Assembly: GCA_002315625.1 (NCBI GenBank)
Contig: DCHH01000020.1
Location: 286-43,923 of the forward strand
DNA length: 43,638 bases
Reading direction: 5' to 3'
From: Bacteroidales bacterium UBA1757
Lineage (GTDB): Bacteria > Bacteroidota > Bacteroidia > Bacteroidales > UBA1402
A program made the translations under genes and the position numbers. Positions within the stretch are counted from its first letter, which is position 1, and every line of letters begins with the position of its first letter. The notes beneath the pieces are model-generated. The model ran no database searches. It saw nothing but the letters and a program-made list of their open reading frames with translations, and was not told the DNA's origin. Positions 7,254 through 15,666 of the stretch are shown here, piece after piece.

Positions 7254-9002
7254 ATGGAAAACTACCTCGTTTCTGCACGGAAATACCGGCCCGACACTTT
7301 TATGAGTGTGGTCGGACAGAAGGCCTTGACCACGACCCTTCGGAATGCCATAAAGAACAAGCAGTTAGCACATGCCTATCTGTTCTGCGGACCTAGAGGT
7401 GTCGGCAAGACTACATGCGCCCGCATCTTTGCCAAAGCCATCAACTGCATGCATCCTCTTGCCGATGGTGAAGCCTGCAACGAGTGCGAATCATGCCGGT
7501 CGTTCAACGAGCAGCGGTCGTTCAATATTTTTGAACTCGATGCCGCCTCCAACAATGGCGTGGACGAAATTCGTGCCCTGACGGAAGAGGTGCGCATCCC
7601 GCCTCAGTTAGGTAAATATAAGGTGTATATCATCGATGAGGTGCACATGCTGACAACTGCCGCCTTCAATGCCTTCCTGAAGACCCTTGAAGAACCTCCA
7701 GCCCACGCCGTATTCGTGCTGGCTACAACTGAGAAACACAAGATTATCCCCACCATACTCTCCAGATGCCAGATTTACGACTTCCACCGCATAAGTGTGA
7801 ACGACATTCAGGAACATCTGCAATATGTTGCACAGAGTGAAGGGATTACATACGAACCAGCCGCCCTCAACGTCATTGCCATGAAGGCCGACGGGGGTAT
7901 GCGCGATGCCCTTTCGATCTTCGACCAGGTGGCAAGCTTCGGTGAGGGAAACATTACATACAAAGGTGTAATCGACAACCTCAACGTCCTCGACTATGAT
8001 TACTATTTCCGGCTGGTGGATTTTTGTCTGAAGGGTCAGGTGGCCGATTCTCTCATCCTCTTCAACGACGTACTGAACCTCGGCTTCGAGGGGAAGGACT
8101 TCATCGGAGGCCTTAGTTCACACCTTCGCGACCTGCTTGTCGCCAAAGATGAAAAGACAGTTCCGCTTTTGGAAGTCACAGATGACATCAGGCGAAAGTA
8201 TCTTGCTCAAGCTGCAAATTGCAGTTTTGACTATCTGTTCAAGGCTCTCCAGATAACAAATGAATGCGGTTTGCAATATGCTACAGCCAAGAATAAAAGA
8301 TTGTTGGTCGAAATCTGCCTGTTGCGTCTTTGCAATCCGACAACCCCCGGACCGGAAAACGGGAAGCCGCTGGAACCTGTCAAACCTCAGACAGCCAGCT
8401 ATCAATCAGTGCCAACCCCTCAACCGGCTCCTTCTCCTCAACCCGCTACGGCAGCAAAGCCTGCAATTTCTCCTCAACCAGCTTCAGCAGCTCCAGCACA
8501 ACCCACAACCACCACTCAGCAAACACCGGCCGCCAAGCCGGCAGTTGCCACTGAAAAACCAAGCACTCTGTCGTTAAACCGTCGCAAGGTTCAGACCGAG
8601 GAAACACCAACAGACGAACCAATACACGAAGCCGAGCAGAACGAGCCATTTACCGCTGAGGACCTGTCAAGGGCCTGGAAAGAGTATGCCGAATCTATAA
8701 CTGATGACCCGCAATTCAAGATTGCTCTACTCACTGGAGAGCCGACTATGCTCAATGCTGACACATTTGAGTTTTCCGTTTCACATTCGAACCTGGAGAA
8801 TCATCTGAATAGCATTCGCCCCTCCCTTGAGCGCTTCATCCATGAAAAACTGCACAACACACACCTTCACCTTCAGGTTCGAATCACTGAGGAAGGTGAA
8901 AAAAAATTGGCCCTGAGCCCTCAAGACCAATTAAAAGTTATGGTGGAGAACAATCCCGCTATTGCTGAAATGGGACGCCAGCTTGGGCTTGAACTGGAAT
9001 AA
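7254..9002 (+). CDS. dnaX: DNA polymerase III subunit gamma/tau
   Basis: This 582-residue clamp-loader ATPase loads the sliding clamp during replication. The AAA+ domain shows Walker A GPRGVGKTT near residue 46, a zinc-binding cysteine group (C-x8-C-x2-C-x2-C spacing typical of DnaX), DEVHML, and the SRC sensor region. After about residue 360 a Pro/Ala/Gln-rich linker of roughly 90 residues, including repeated PQPA units, leads to a C-terminal domain expected to contact the polymerase. The length suggests a single tau-like product; no mid-gene slippery site that would make a gamma form was noticed. The stop directly abuts the stop of convergent ribH. Confidence 0.95.
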   Translation: MENYLVSARKYRPDTFMSVVGQKALTTTLRNAIKNKQLAHAYLFCGPRGVGKTTCARIFAKAINCMHPLADGEACNECESCRSFNEQRSFNIFELDAASNNGVDEIRALTEEVRIPPQLGKYKVYIIDEVHMLTTAAFNAFLKTLEEPPAHAVFVLATTEKHKIIPTILSRCQIYDFHRISVNDIQEHLQYVAQSEGITYEPAALNVIAMKADGGMRDALSIFDQVASFGEGNITYKGVIDNLNVLDYDYYFRLVDFCLKGQVADSLILFNDVLNLGFEGKDFIGGLSSHLRDLLVAKDEKTVPLLEVTDDIRRKYLAQAANCSFDYLFKALQITNECGLQYATAKNKRLLVEICLLRLCNPTTPGPENGKPLEPVKPQTASYQSVPTPQPAPSPQPATAAKPAISPQPASAAPAQPTTTTQQTPAAKPAVATEKPSTLSLNRRKVQTEETPTDEPIHEAEQNEPFTAEDLSRAWKEYAESITDDPQFKIALLTGEPTMLNADTFEFSVSHSNLENHLNSIRPSLERFIHEKLHNTHLHLQVRITEEGEKKLALSPQDQLKVMVENNPAIAEMGRQLGLELE

Positions 9003-9521
9003 TCAGTCTGCAGCGTATTCCCTGTTCATGGCCGATTTCAAACCAGCCATGCGTATTGCGGTGACAGCAGCTTCAACACCCTTGTTACCTAGCTTTCCGC
9101 CGGCACGGTCAGTAGCCTGCTCCATATTGTCGGTAGTAAGCAACCCGAAAATGACCGGTACTGCACCCTTTGCATTCAAGGCAGAAATCCCCTGCGTAAC
9201 CCCCTGACACACATAGTCGAAGTGAGGCGTTCCTCCCCTGACAACACATCCCAGGACGATAATGCCGTCTAAAGGAAACATTGTTGCCTCATTGAGATCC
9301 ATCAGATGAGCAGCGGCATAAACCAGTTCAAAACTACCCGGAACGTGATAGACATGGATATTTCCCTCATCCACCTTGTTTTCTATAAGGCAGTCAACTG
9401 CCCCTTCAAGCAGTTTGCCCGTCACGTTATCGTTCCAGTCGGAGACAATGACTGCAAAAGACATACCCGAAGCTTCTGGTAGAAACTCCGGGTTGTATGC
9501 TGAAAGATTGCGTGTTGCCAT
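9003..9521 (-). CDS. ribH: 6,7-dimethyl-8-ribityllumazine synthase
   Basis: This 172-residue lumazine synthase catalyses the penultimate step of riboflavin synthesis, condensing the ribitylamino-pyrimidine with 3,4-dihydroxy-2-butanone 4-phosphate. Family signatures include SDWN near the N-terminus, VPGSFELVYAA, the GCVVRGGTPHFDYVC segment with the catalytic histidine, and the FGLLTTDNMEQA motif near the phosphate site. It follows the TPR gene by one base and is probably co-transcribed with it. The same gene neighbourhood, opposite recF, is common in Bacteroidales as far as I recall. Confidence 0.95.
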   Translation of the reverse strand: MATRNLSAYNPEFLPEASGMSFAVIVSDWNDNVTGKLLEGAVDCLIENKVDEGNIHVYHVPGSFELVYAAAHLMDLNEATMFPLDGIIVLGCVVRGGTPHFDYVCQGVTQGISALNAKGAVPVIFGLLTTDNMEQATDRAGGKLGNKGVEAAVTAIRMAGLKSAMNREYAAD

Positions 9522-9522
9522 C

Positions 9523-10212
9523 TTATTTCAGGGCCTCGGCACGGGCTATGTATTTATCTACTTCCGTACCTTCCTGTGAAAGAGGATAGCTCTTCTTGAT
9601 GGTCTGATAAGCTGCAAGAGCCTTGCCATATTTGCCGTCAGCCTCATATACGCGGGCAGCCTTCATCAGATACATGGGGGCAAGCACGTCATTCTTCATG
9701 CCGGCAGCCTTCATGAAACAGGAAGCAGCCTTGTCATTGTCGCCCAGAGCAACATAGCAGTCGCCAATGGCACCCTCAAAAGCGGGACCTACCATGATGT
9801 CTTTCTTGGGAGCTGCAGAGAGATACTTGATTGCATTCTCATAGTCACCCAAGCCCTTATAGCACAGTCCTGCATAGCCCTTGGCCAGCTTGGCTGACTT
9901 TGTGATACCGTACTGGCTGATGATTGACTCGAAACCGATGTACTCGTCGTCATCGCCATTAAGAGCGAGTGCGAAAGAGTCGGCAGCAAAATACTGCTCG
10001 CCCTTGAACATCATTTCAGCGGCCTCAAGATTCTTGGGAGCCAGATAGTTATTCTTGAACAAGACGATGGCGCCGGCTACGACGACGATTGCCACCAAAA
10101 GAATCAGCAAAAGTTTCTGGTTCTTCTCGATAAACTGTTCTGAACGGGAAAGTGCTTCACTTACATTTTCCATGTTGGCATCATTCTTAGATGCAGCATT
10201 CTTATTTGCCAT
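9523..10212 (-). CDS. TPR-repeat protein with one N-terminal membrane helix
   Basis: This 229-residue protein has a hydrophobic segment at about residues 33-52 (LLLILLVAIVVVAGAIVLF) followed by tetratricopeptide-like repeats (AKLAKGYAGLCYKGLGDYENAI and similar). The layout, a short cytoplasmic N-terminus, one TM helix and periplasmic TPRs, resembles YfgM-type proteins, which act around secreted-protein folding; this equivalence is inference. ATG 10212 (MANKNAAS) is chosen: the in-frame ATG at 10254 would fall within the promoter box at 10252-10259. The gene is directly upstream of ribH, one base apart, and divergent from recF. Confidence 0.8.
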   Translation of the reverse strand: MANKNAASKNDANMENVSEALSRSEQFIEKNQKLLLILLVAIVVVAGAIVLFKNNYLAPKNLEAAEMMFKGEQYFAADSFALALNGDDDEYIGFESIISQYGITKSAKLAKGYAGLCYKGLGDYENAIKYLSAAPKKDIMVGPAFEGAIGDCYVALGDNDKAASCFMKAAGMKNDVLAPMYLMKAARVYEADGKYGKALAAYQTIKKSYPLSQEGTEVDKYIARAEALK

Positions 10213-10251
10213 ATTTTTACGATTAATATTAATCAATTTTGTTTCAGCCTG

Positions 10252-10259
10252 CAAAAGTA
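10252..10259 (-). promoter_or_regulatory. Promoter -7 box of the TPR-ribH unit
   Basis: The minus strand reads TACTTTTG, matching TAnnTTTG, 40 nt before the chosen TPR gene start at 10212. It excludes the in-frame start at 10254. Confidence 0.55.
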
Positions 10260-10326
10260 GGTTATTTCATCTTAGGAACGAAATTATCTGCCAAAAAAAT
10301 CATACCTTAGCGCGATTTTTGAACTT

Positions 10327-11445
10327 ATGTACCTGCAGAAGCTATCCATACTCAACTACAAAAACGTTCGGGAGGCCACATTATCGTTCTCTCCCAAGCT
10401 GAATTGCCTGTTCGGAAAAAACGGTCAGGGAAAGACCAATGTCCTCGATGCAATCTACTACCTGTCGTTCTGCAAAAGCCATAACAACCCTATTGATTCC
10501 CAAAACATTAACCACGATGCAGACTTCCTCATGCTTCAGGGAGCCTACGAGGCTGGCGATACGGTTCATGAATTCAACTGCGGCATTCGACGGCATCAGA
10601 AAAAGGTGTTCAAACATGACAAAAAGGCCTACGAGCGACTGGCCGACCATATCGGCACAATTCCCCTGGTCATGGTCTCCCCCGCAGACGAGGAACTGAT
10701 TCGCGAAGGGAGCGAGGAACGCCGGCGTTTCATGGACATGGCCATTTCGCAGTATGACCACCCGTACATGAACTCCCTGATGGAGTACAACCGATACCTT
10801 CAGCAGCGCAATGCCCTGCTACGCAATGAGAACATGAGGCCCGGCGACGATATGTTCGAAATCTACGAGATTCCCATGGGTGAACTGGCACAGGAAATCC
10901 ACACTAAGCGTAAGAAGTTCGTGGAGGCATTCATCCCCGTCTTTGACCACTATTATCAGGCCATTTCAAACGGACAGGAGCATGTCGGCCTGCTCTACCG
11001 GTCGCACCTCAGTCAGGGAGACCTCGCTGCACAACTGTCTTCAGTCCGGGCCCGCGACCTTGCCGTTGGCAATACCACACGCGGCATCCACAAGGACGAC
11101 CTGGAGATTACCATGGATGGCTATCCCATCAAAAAGGTTGGCTCACAGGGACAAAACAAAAGTTGCCTGATTGCCATGAAACTGGCCCAGTCCGATTTCC
11201 TGCGGCAGACTGGATGCCATACCCCCATTCTATTGCTTGACGACCTGTTCGACAAACTCGACGAACATCGTGTCGAGCAGATTCTTTCCCTTGTGTCACA
11301 GGATAATTTCGGACAGATTTTTATCACCGATACCCATTTTGAGCACCTTTGCCAGCACGTCCAGCGTATCTGCCCGGACTACAAGCTTTTCAGTGTCGAT
11401 GACGGGAATGTCGTGGAGTATGTATCCGAACAGAATCAAAACTAA
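10327..11445 (+). CDS. recF: DNA replication and repair protein RecF
   Basis: This 372-residue SMC-like ATPase helps load RecA on gapped DNA through the RecFOR pathway. Walker A is GKNGQGKTN (residues 30-38), the ABC-type signature region is GSQGQNKS, and Walker B is LLLDDLFDKLD near residue 305. Length and motifs fit RecF fully. ATG 10327 fits the conserved MYLQKLSILNYKN start. A possible but imperfect -7 box (GATTTTTG, 10314-10321) lies immediately upstream, so a very short leader is possible. The DUF721 gene follows 6 nt later. Confidence 0.93.
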   Translation: MYLQKLSILNYKNVREATLSFSPKLNCLFGKNGQGKTNVLDAIYYLSFCKSHNNPIDSQNINHDADFLMLQGAYEAGDTVHEFNCGIRRHQKKVFKHDKKAYERLADHIGTIPLVMVSPADEELIREGSEERRRFMDMAISQYDHPYMNSLMEYNRYLQQRNALLRNENMRPGDDMFEIYEIPMGELAQEIHTKRKKFVEAFIPVFDHYYQAISNGQEHVGLLYRSHLSQGDLAAQLSSVRARDLAVGNTTRGIHKDDLEITMDGYPIKKVGSQGQNKSCLIAMKLAQSDFLRQTGCHTPILLLDDLFDKLDEHRVEQILSLVSQDNFGQIFITDTHFEHLCQHVQRICPDYKLFSVDDGNVVEYVSEQNQN

Positions 11446-11451
11446 AATATA

Positions 11452-11742
11452 ATGTTGCGTAAGAATGCACAAACCCTGCAGGAAGTGATGACCCGGGTAT
11501 TAAGGGAGCAACACCTTGAAGACCCACTCAATGAGTTGCGTCTCATCGAGAAGTGGCCCGAGATAGTTGGAGCCCCGTTAGCTGCCCAGACTGAAAAACT
11601 GTACATCAAGGACAGAACCCTGTTCCTGCATGTCAAATCTGCAATTGTCCGCAATGAACTCAGAGTGATGCGCCCCAAATTGATAGAGCGCCTTAATGAG
11701 ACCGTGGGCGTAAATGTGATTTCAGATATTGTATTGCGATAG
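11452..11742 (+). CDS. DUF721 (DciA-like) protein
   Basis: This 96-residue protein matches DUF721, with the LRLIEKWPEIVGAPLAAQT segment and the basic, KH-like C-terminal half ending NVISDIVLR. DUF721 includes DciA, which loads replicative helicase in bacteria lacking DnaC/DnaI; small Bacteroidetes members next to recF are plausible equivalents, but this assignment is inference. It starts 6 nt after recF and is likely co-transcribed with it. Confidence 0.82.
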   Translation: MLRKNAQTLQEVMTRVLREQHLEDPLNELRLIEKWPEIVGAPLAAQTEKLYIKDRTLFLHVKSAIVRNELRVMRPKLIERLNETVGVNVISDIVLR

Positions 11743-11764
11743 TCGGCGATTTTACATACCTTTG
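11734..11764 (+). promoter_or_regulatory. Promoter of the CNB-fold/dCMP deaminase/protease unit
   Basis: TTG at 11734-11736 and TACCTTTG at 11757-11764 are separated by 20 nt. The leader to ATG 11839 is about 70 nt. The -33 box lies inside the end of the DUF721 gene. Confidence 0.6.
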
Positions 11765-11838
11765 CTGTCAATTTTTCCTTATCCGACCACGGATACGCGA
11801 ATAGATGATTAATTTTAAACCTTTGAAAATCAGAACCG

Positions 11839-12225
11839 ATGTCACGATTTGAGATTTTTACCAGAATCCCTCTTTTTGAAGGGGTTAGCGTTGATGAACT
11901 GTTTTCCCTTTTAGCAAAAATCAGCTTGGATTTCGAGAGCTACAAGGAAGGTGACACCATTGGAATCAAGGGTGAACCTGCCAAGGGGTTGCTGCTACTG
12001 ATGGATGGCGCTGCAAACATAGACGGCCAGACGGTCCAGGCCCCGGCCATGCTTGATTATACACATGTCTATGGCAACATGCAGTCATACGACAAAGACA
12101 TCGTGGCAGAAGGTGCATGCAGCACACTCTGCATTGATTCAACTTCCCTTACCGAACTGTTGCTCTCAAGCCAGGATGTCTTGTGCAACTACATGGCTAT
12201 GCTCAGCAACGAGGTTAACAAATAA
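11839..12225 (+). CDS. Cyclic nucleotide-binding-fold protein without DNA-binding domain
   Basis: This 128-residue protein starts with the LFEGVSVDELFSLLAK helix typical of Crp/Fnr sensor domains and continues with the beta-roll pattern (YKEGDTIGIKGEPAKGLLLLMDGAANI). It ends before any helix-turn-helix, so it is a lone sensor domain. The phosphate-binding cassette (RxA-type arginine) seen in true cAMP binders is not apparent, so ligand binding is doubtful. It is followed 6 nt later by the dCMP deaminase gene and then by the protease gene. A regulatory or protein-interaction role is possible; no function is established. Confidence 0.7.
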   Translation: MSRFEIFTRIPLFEGVSVDELFSLLAKISLDFESYKEGDTIGIKGEPAKGLLLLMDGAANIDGQTVQAPAMLDYTHVYGNMQSYDKDIVAEGACSTLCIDSTSLTELLLSSQDVLCNYMAMLSNEVNK

Positions 12226-12231
12226 CACGGA

Positions 12232-12657
12232 ATGGACAAACAAGCACTCGACAAACGCTACATGCGGATGGCCGGCATTTGGGCTGAGAATTCCTATTGC
12301 GTACGTCGTCAGGTTGGTGCCCTCATCGTCAAGGACAACCGCATAATTTCTGACGGATACAACGGCACCCCCTCCGGATTCGAGAACATCTGCGAAGACG
12401 ACGACAACAAGACAAAACCATACGTGATGCATGCAGAGGCAAATGCAATCACGAAAGTCGCCCGCTCGCACAACAGCAGCGACGGTGCCACCATCTATGT
12501 CACGGCATCGCCTTGCATTGAGTGTGCCAAGCTCATAATCCAAGCTGGCATCAAGAGGGTTGTCTATGGTGAGGCATACCACATGGACGACGGACTCCGG
12601 CTTTTGGAGAAAGCCGGTATCCAAATCGACTTTCTTGACAGAGAACACCTTATTTAA
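12232..12657 (+). CDS. dCMP deaminase family protein
   Basis: This 141-residue zinc-dependent cytidine/deoxycytidylate deaminase-family protein has the zinc ligand and catalytic Glu in HAEANA (His67, Glu69) and the remaining ligands in PCIECAK (Cys95, Cys98). The DGYNGTPSG segment is characteristic of dCMP deaminases, which convert dCMP to dUMP for thymidylate synthesis; the length agrees. ComEB-like proteins share these features, so the substrate rests on family similarity. It lies between the CNB-fold gene (6 nt gap) and the protease gene (17 nt gap). Confidence 0.88.
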   Translation: MDKQALDKRYMRMAGIWAENSYCVRRQVGALIVKDNRIISDGYNGTPSGFENICEDDDNKTKPYVMHAEANAITKVARSHNSSDGATIYVTASPCIECAKLIIQAGIKRVVYGEAYHMDDGLRLLEKAGIQIDFLDREHLI

Positions 12658-12674
12658 TAGTATTACCAATAATC

Positions 12675-14291
12675 ATGAAGAAACATAATATACTGAGTAT
12701 CATCCTGTGGATTGTCATTTGCGTACTGGTAGGCCTGCTTGCAGGAACGATTCTGGACCGGGCAAGCGGAAGAAACACTCCGAGGAGCCAGATTTCCCTC
12801 AACAAGCTCGATGCCCTTCTCAACCTTATTTCAAACAAGTACGTCGAGGACGTCGATGAGAAGGAAATCATTGAAGAACTCATGCCAGAGGTTTTGACTA
12901 AACTTGACCCCCATTCAGTATATATTCCCGCGAAGGATATTCAGCAGACCAATGAAGAAATGGAGGGCAGTTTCTGCGGTGTCGGTATCCAGTTCAACAT
13001 CCGGGAAGACACGATACGCGTGGTGGCCATCGTTCACGGAGGTCCAGCCGAACGGGCCGGAATGAAGGCTGGAGACAAAATCGTCTTTATCGACGACAGT
13101 CTCTTTGTCGGTAAAAATATTGACAACGATTTGGTCCTCAAGACACTCCGCGGCGACCGTGACACAAAAGTGAAAATTGGCGTTTCGCGTATTGGCACTA
13201 AGGGCATCCTGGATTACACCCTTATACGCGACGACATTCCTGTCAACAGTGTTGATGCATCATACATAATCGATGACAACATCGCCTACATGAAAATAGG
13301 CAAATTCTCACGCACTACGTACGATGAGTTCCTGAGTATTCTCAACCGCCTAAAAAACAAGGAGGGATGCGACCGGCTGATTATCGACCTGCGCAGCAAT
13401 CCCGGCGGTCTGATGGGCTCTGCACTTGCCATTCTCAACGAACTCCTTCCCAAACACAGCCTGATGCTCTATGTTGAAGGTAAAGCCTACCCACGTGAAA
13501 ACAGCTACAGTGACGGCCGCGGAAGCTTCACCGATATGCCGGTCATAGTTCTGATGGACGAATGGTCTGCCTCGGCAAGTGAAATCGTGGCCGGAGCCAT
13601 TCAGGACAATGACCGCGGTTACATTGTCGGCCGCCGGTCGTATGGCAAGGGGCTGGTACAGCAACAGATACCGTTCCGTGACGGTTCAGCAGTCAGACTT
13701 ACAGTTGCACATTATTATATTCCCTCAGGAAGATGTGTACAGAAACCATATAAGAAAGGTGAACTCTCAGATTACGAGATGGATCTGGTCAAACGCTACG
13801 ACCATGGCGAGTTCGTCTCGGCCGACAGCATCCATTTTGACGATTCCCTGCGCTACGAAACGGTAGGCGGACGCACCGTCTATGGAGGCGGAGGTATCAT
13901 GCCGGACTATTTCATCCCCATTGACACAACTGCTACCACAAAATGGTTAACAACCGTTGCGAATAAGAACATTATTTATATGTTCGCAGCATCATACGCC
14001 GACCAGCACCGTCAGCATCTGAACAGTTTCAAGTCGGGAAAAGAACTTGTAGGCTATCTCTCAACTCAGGATATGGTGGGACAATTTGTCCGTTACGCGG
14101 AAAAGAAAGGCGTTGCCGATAACCCCAAGGAAGTGAAACAATCCGAGAGCTACCTCAAGGAGCAGATTTACGCCTACATAGCCCGCAACACCATAGACGA
14201 AAATGTCTTCTGGGAAATCATCCAGCAAGATGACAAGACCCTGCTCAAAGCCATAGAACTAATCGGGGACATGAGCGTCACCGTCAAGTGA
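12675..14291 (+). CDS. C-terminal processing peptidase, S41 family
   Basis: This 538-residue protease carries an N-terminal hydrophobic segment (about residues 7-25) that would anchor it to, or export it across, the inner membrane. A PDZ domain follows at roughly residues 85-165 (IVHGGPAERAGMKAGDKI), then the S41 catalytic core. The serine motif is SASASE at residues 298-303 and the catalytic lysine is Lys325 in YGKGLVQQ. Family members cleave proteins near their C-termini in the periplasm. It is the last gene of the CNB-fold/deaminase unit and ends at a strong terminator. Confidence 0.92.
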   Translation: MKKHNILSIILWIVICVLVGLLAGTILDRASGRNTPRSQISLNKLDALLNLISNKYVEDVDEKEIIEELMPEVLTKLDPHSVYIPAKDIQQTNEEMEGSFCGVGIQFNIREDTIRVVAIVHGGPAERAGMKAGDKIVFIDDSLFVGKNIDNDLVLKTLRGDRDTKVKIGVSRIGTKGILDYTLIRDDIPVNSVDASYIIDDNIAYMKIGKFSRTTYDEFLSILNRLKNKEGCDRLIIDLRSNPGGLMGSALAILNELLPKHSLMLYVEGKAYPRENSYSDGRGSFTDMPVIVLMDEWSASASEIVAGAIQDNDRGYIVGRRSYGKGLVQQQIPFRDGSAVRLTVAHYYIPSGRCVQKPYKKGELSDYEMDLVKRYDHGEFVSADSIHFDDSLRYETVGGRTVYGGGGIMPDYFIPIDTTATTKWLTTVANKNIIYMFAASYADQHRQHLNSFKSGKELVGYLSTQDMVGQFVRYAEKKGVADNPKEVKQSESYLKEQIYAYIARNTIDENVFWEIIQQDDKTLLKAIELIGDMSVTVK

Positions 14292-14294
14292 TAC

Positions 14295-14327
14295 AAAAAA
14301 GAGAGGTCGGCTGGCCTCTCTTTTTTT
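14295..14327. terminator. Bidirectional intrinsic terminator
   Basis: A-run plus GAGAGG (14295-14306), an 8-nt loop, then CCTCTC plus T-run (14315-14326). Including A-T pairs the arms are complementary for 12 bp. It lies between the convergent protease and GH57 genes and can serve both. Confidence 0.85.
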
Positions 14328-14329
14328 CT

Positions 14330-15631
14330 TTATTTCTTTACCACCTTTTTGGCGGCTTTCAGCTCCTTCTCAAGCCGGGCAATCTCCTTTTCCTGATTGT
14401 CGATGGTTATCTGCAGCTGGTTCAGCTCTTCAGTGTCTATTGTCGATGGGAACTGAGCCTCAAGTCGGTCAAGGAAATCGCTCAACACATTCATATAGTT
14501 AGTGAACGCGTCAAAGGGCGAATCGTATGGACTAAAGGCATTGTAACCTCCGCCGTCCGTCAGGTGCTTAGTGCTCATGTAATAGAAATGGTCGCTGGTC
14601 TGGAGATACAGCCAGTCGTTGAGCAACCTGTGGTCGCGGCAAAGATGGATACGCTCCGAAACGGAATACAGCTTCTCTAACGCTTCACGTTGCAAATCAT
14701 TACCCGTCCAGGCACTCAAGTCGCTCTCCTCATCAGCCCACGAGATTGGGTTAGGAATCGACAGCGGACCTGTTGACTTGTATTTTTTAGCCTCCTCGGA
14801 CGGAGTCACAAATTCAATGTTATGAGCCGCAGCAAACTGGGGCAGTGCACGCATGAAATCAAAAATGCCGCTCTCCCTGGTCTGCAGATTACCGAAAGTC
14901 TCGTAGTTCATGAACAAGTTGAATACCTGTTCCGTTTCGGGAGCCTTGTCTATCCAGTCGATAAACTTGTCGGCCGTAAGTGGATATTCGCTCCATGAAG
15001 TGTTCGAGAAGCGGAACGACATATCATCACTCAGCTTGTTGTTTCGAAGCAGCAGCTTGACGTTGGAATTAGTTGCACAATGGTAGATGAAGTTCGAACT
15101 CTTCCAACCCAATATACTCTTGGCACCGTTGGTGATGATGTTCTTGAAACCAAGTGAATAAACAACCTCTGCAATGTCGTCAGAGTAGATAAGCTCTGTA
15201 TTACGGAAGGTTGTAGGCTTCTGTCCGAACAGCCTTGTTATATGCTTGCAGTTGTTCTGGACCTGGAAGCGGAACTCCTCTTCGTCGTACAGACTGGCGA
15301 GTGAATGGCCGGCAGTCTCTGCAAGGAACTCTACACATCCCGTCTTTGCCAGCTCCTGGAAGCTTCCGATAACTTCGGGGGCATACTGCTCCAGCTGGTC
15401 AAGTGCCACTCCTGAAAAAGAGAAAGCCACCTTGAACTTACCGTTTCCAGCCTTAATCATATCAAGCAGCATCCTGTTGGCTGGAAGGAAAGAGACCTCT
15501 GCCACATGCTGCATAATCTGCTCGTTGCTGAAATCATCATAGTAGTAATGGTCAGCGCCGATATTGAAGAAACGGTACCTTTTCAGGCGGAACGGCTGAT
15601 GAATCTGAAAATAGAAACAAATGCTCTTCAT
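14330..15631 (-). CDS. GH57 alpha-amylase-like protein lacking the usual catalytic acid
   Basis: This 433-residue glycoside hydrolase family 57 protein has the N-terminal HQPFR motif (residues 11-15), EFLAET near 101-106, and TELIYSDDIA containing the expected nucleophile Glu146. The next conserved block normally reads DYETFG or D-G-E, whose Asp is the general acid, but here it is NYETFG with Asn242 (codon AAC, complement of 14906-14908). Hydrolytic activity is therefore doubtful. GH57 amylase-like homologues missing one or both catalytic residues have been described from Bacteroides/Prevotella. A charged, probably coiled-coil C-terminus follows residue 405. It is the last gene of a unit with a GT4 glycosyltransferase and a debranching enzyme, so a role in glycogen metabolism is likely even if it is non-catalytic. 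Confidence 0.85.
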   Translation of the reverse strand: MKSICFYFQIHQPFRLKRYRFFNIGADHYYYDDFSNEQIMQHVAEVSFLPANRMLLDMIKAGNGKFKVAFSFSGVALDQLEQYAPEVIGSFQELAKTGCVEFLAETAGHSLASLYDEEEFRFQVQNNCKHITRLFGQKPTTFRNTELIYSDDIAEVVYSLGFKNIITNGAKSILGWKSSNFIYHCATNSNVKLLLRNNKLSDDMSFRFSNTSWSEYPLTADKFIDWIDKAPETEQVFNLFMNYETFGNLQTRESGIFDFMRALPQFAAAHNIEFVTPSEEAKKYKSTGPLSIPNPISWADEESDLSAWTGNDLQREALEKLYSVSERIHLCRDHRLLNDWLYLQTSDHFYYMSTKHLTDGGGYNAFSPYDSPFDAFTNYMNVLSDFLDRLEAQFPSTIDTEELNQLQITIDNQEKEIARLEKELKAAKKVVKK

Positions 15632-15666
15632 ATATTTATACTTTTAAATTGTTATCACTTAGCAGT

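Noticed and set aside
8900..8907. A-run in dnaX as a programmed frameshift site for a gamma subunit
   Set aside because: It is near the 3' end (about codon 550), so slippage would remove only the last residues rather than give a gamma-length product; A-runs occur by chance.
10314..10321. recF promoter box GATTTTTG
   Set aside because: It deviates from TAnnTTTG at the first base, leaves almost no leader, and has no clear -33 element.
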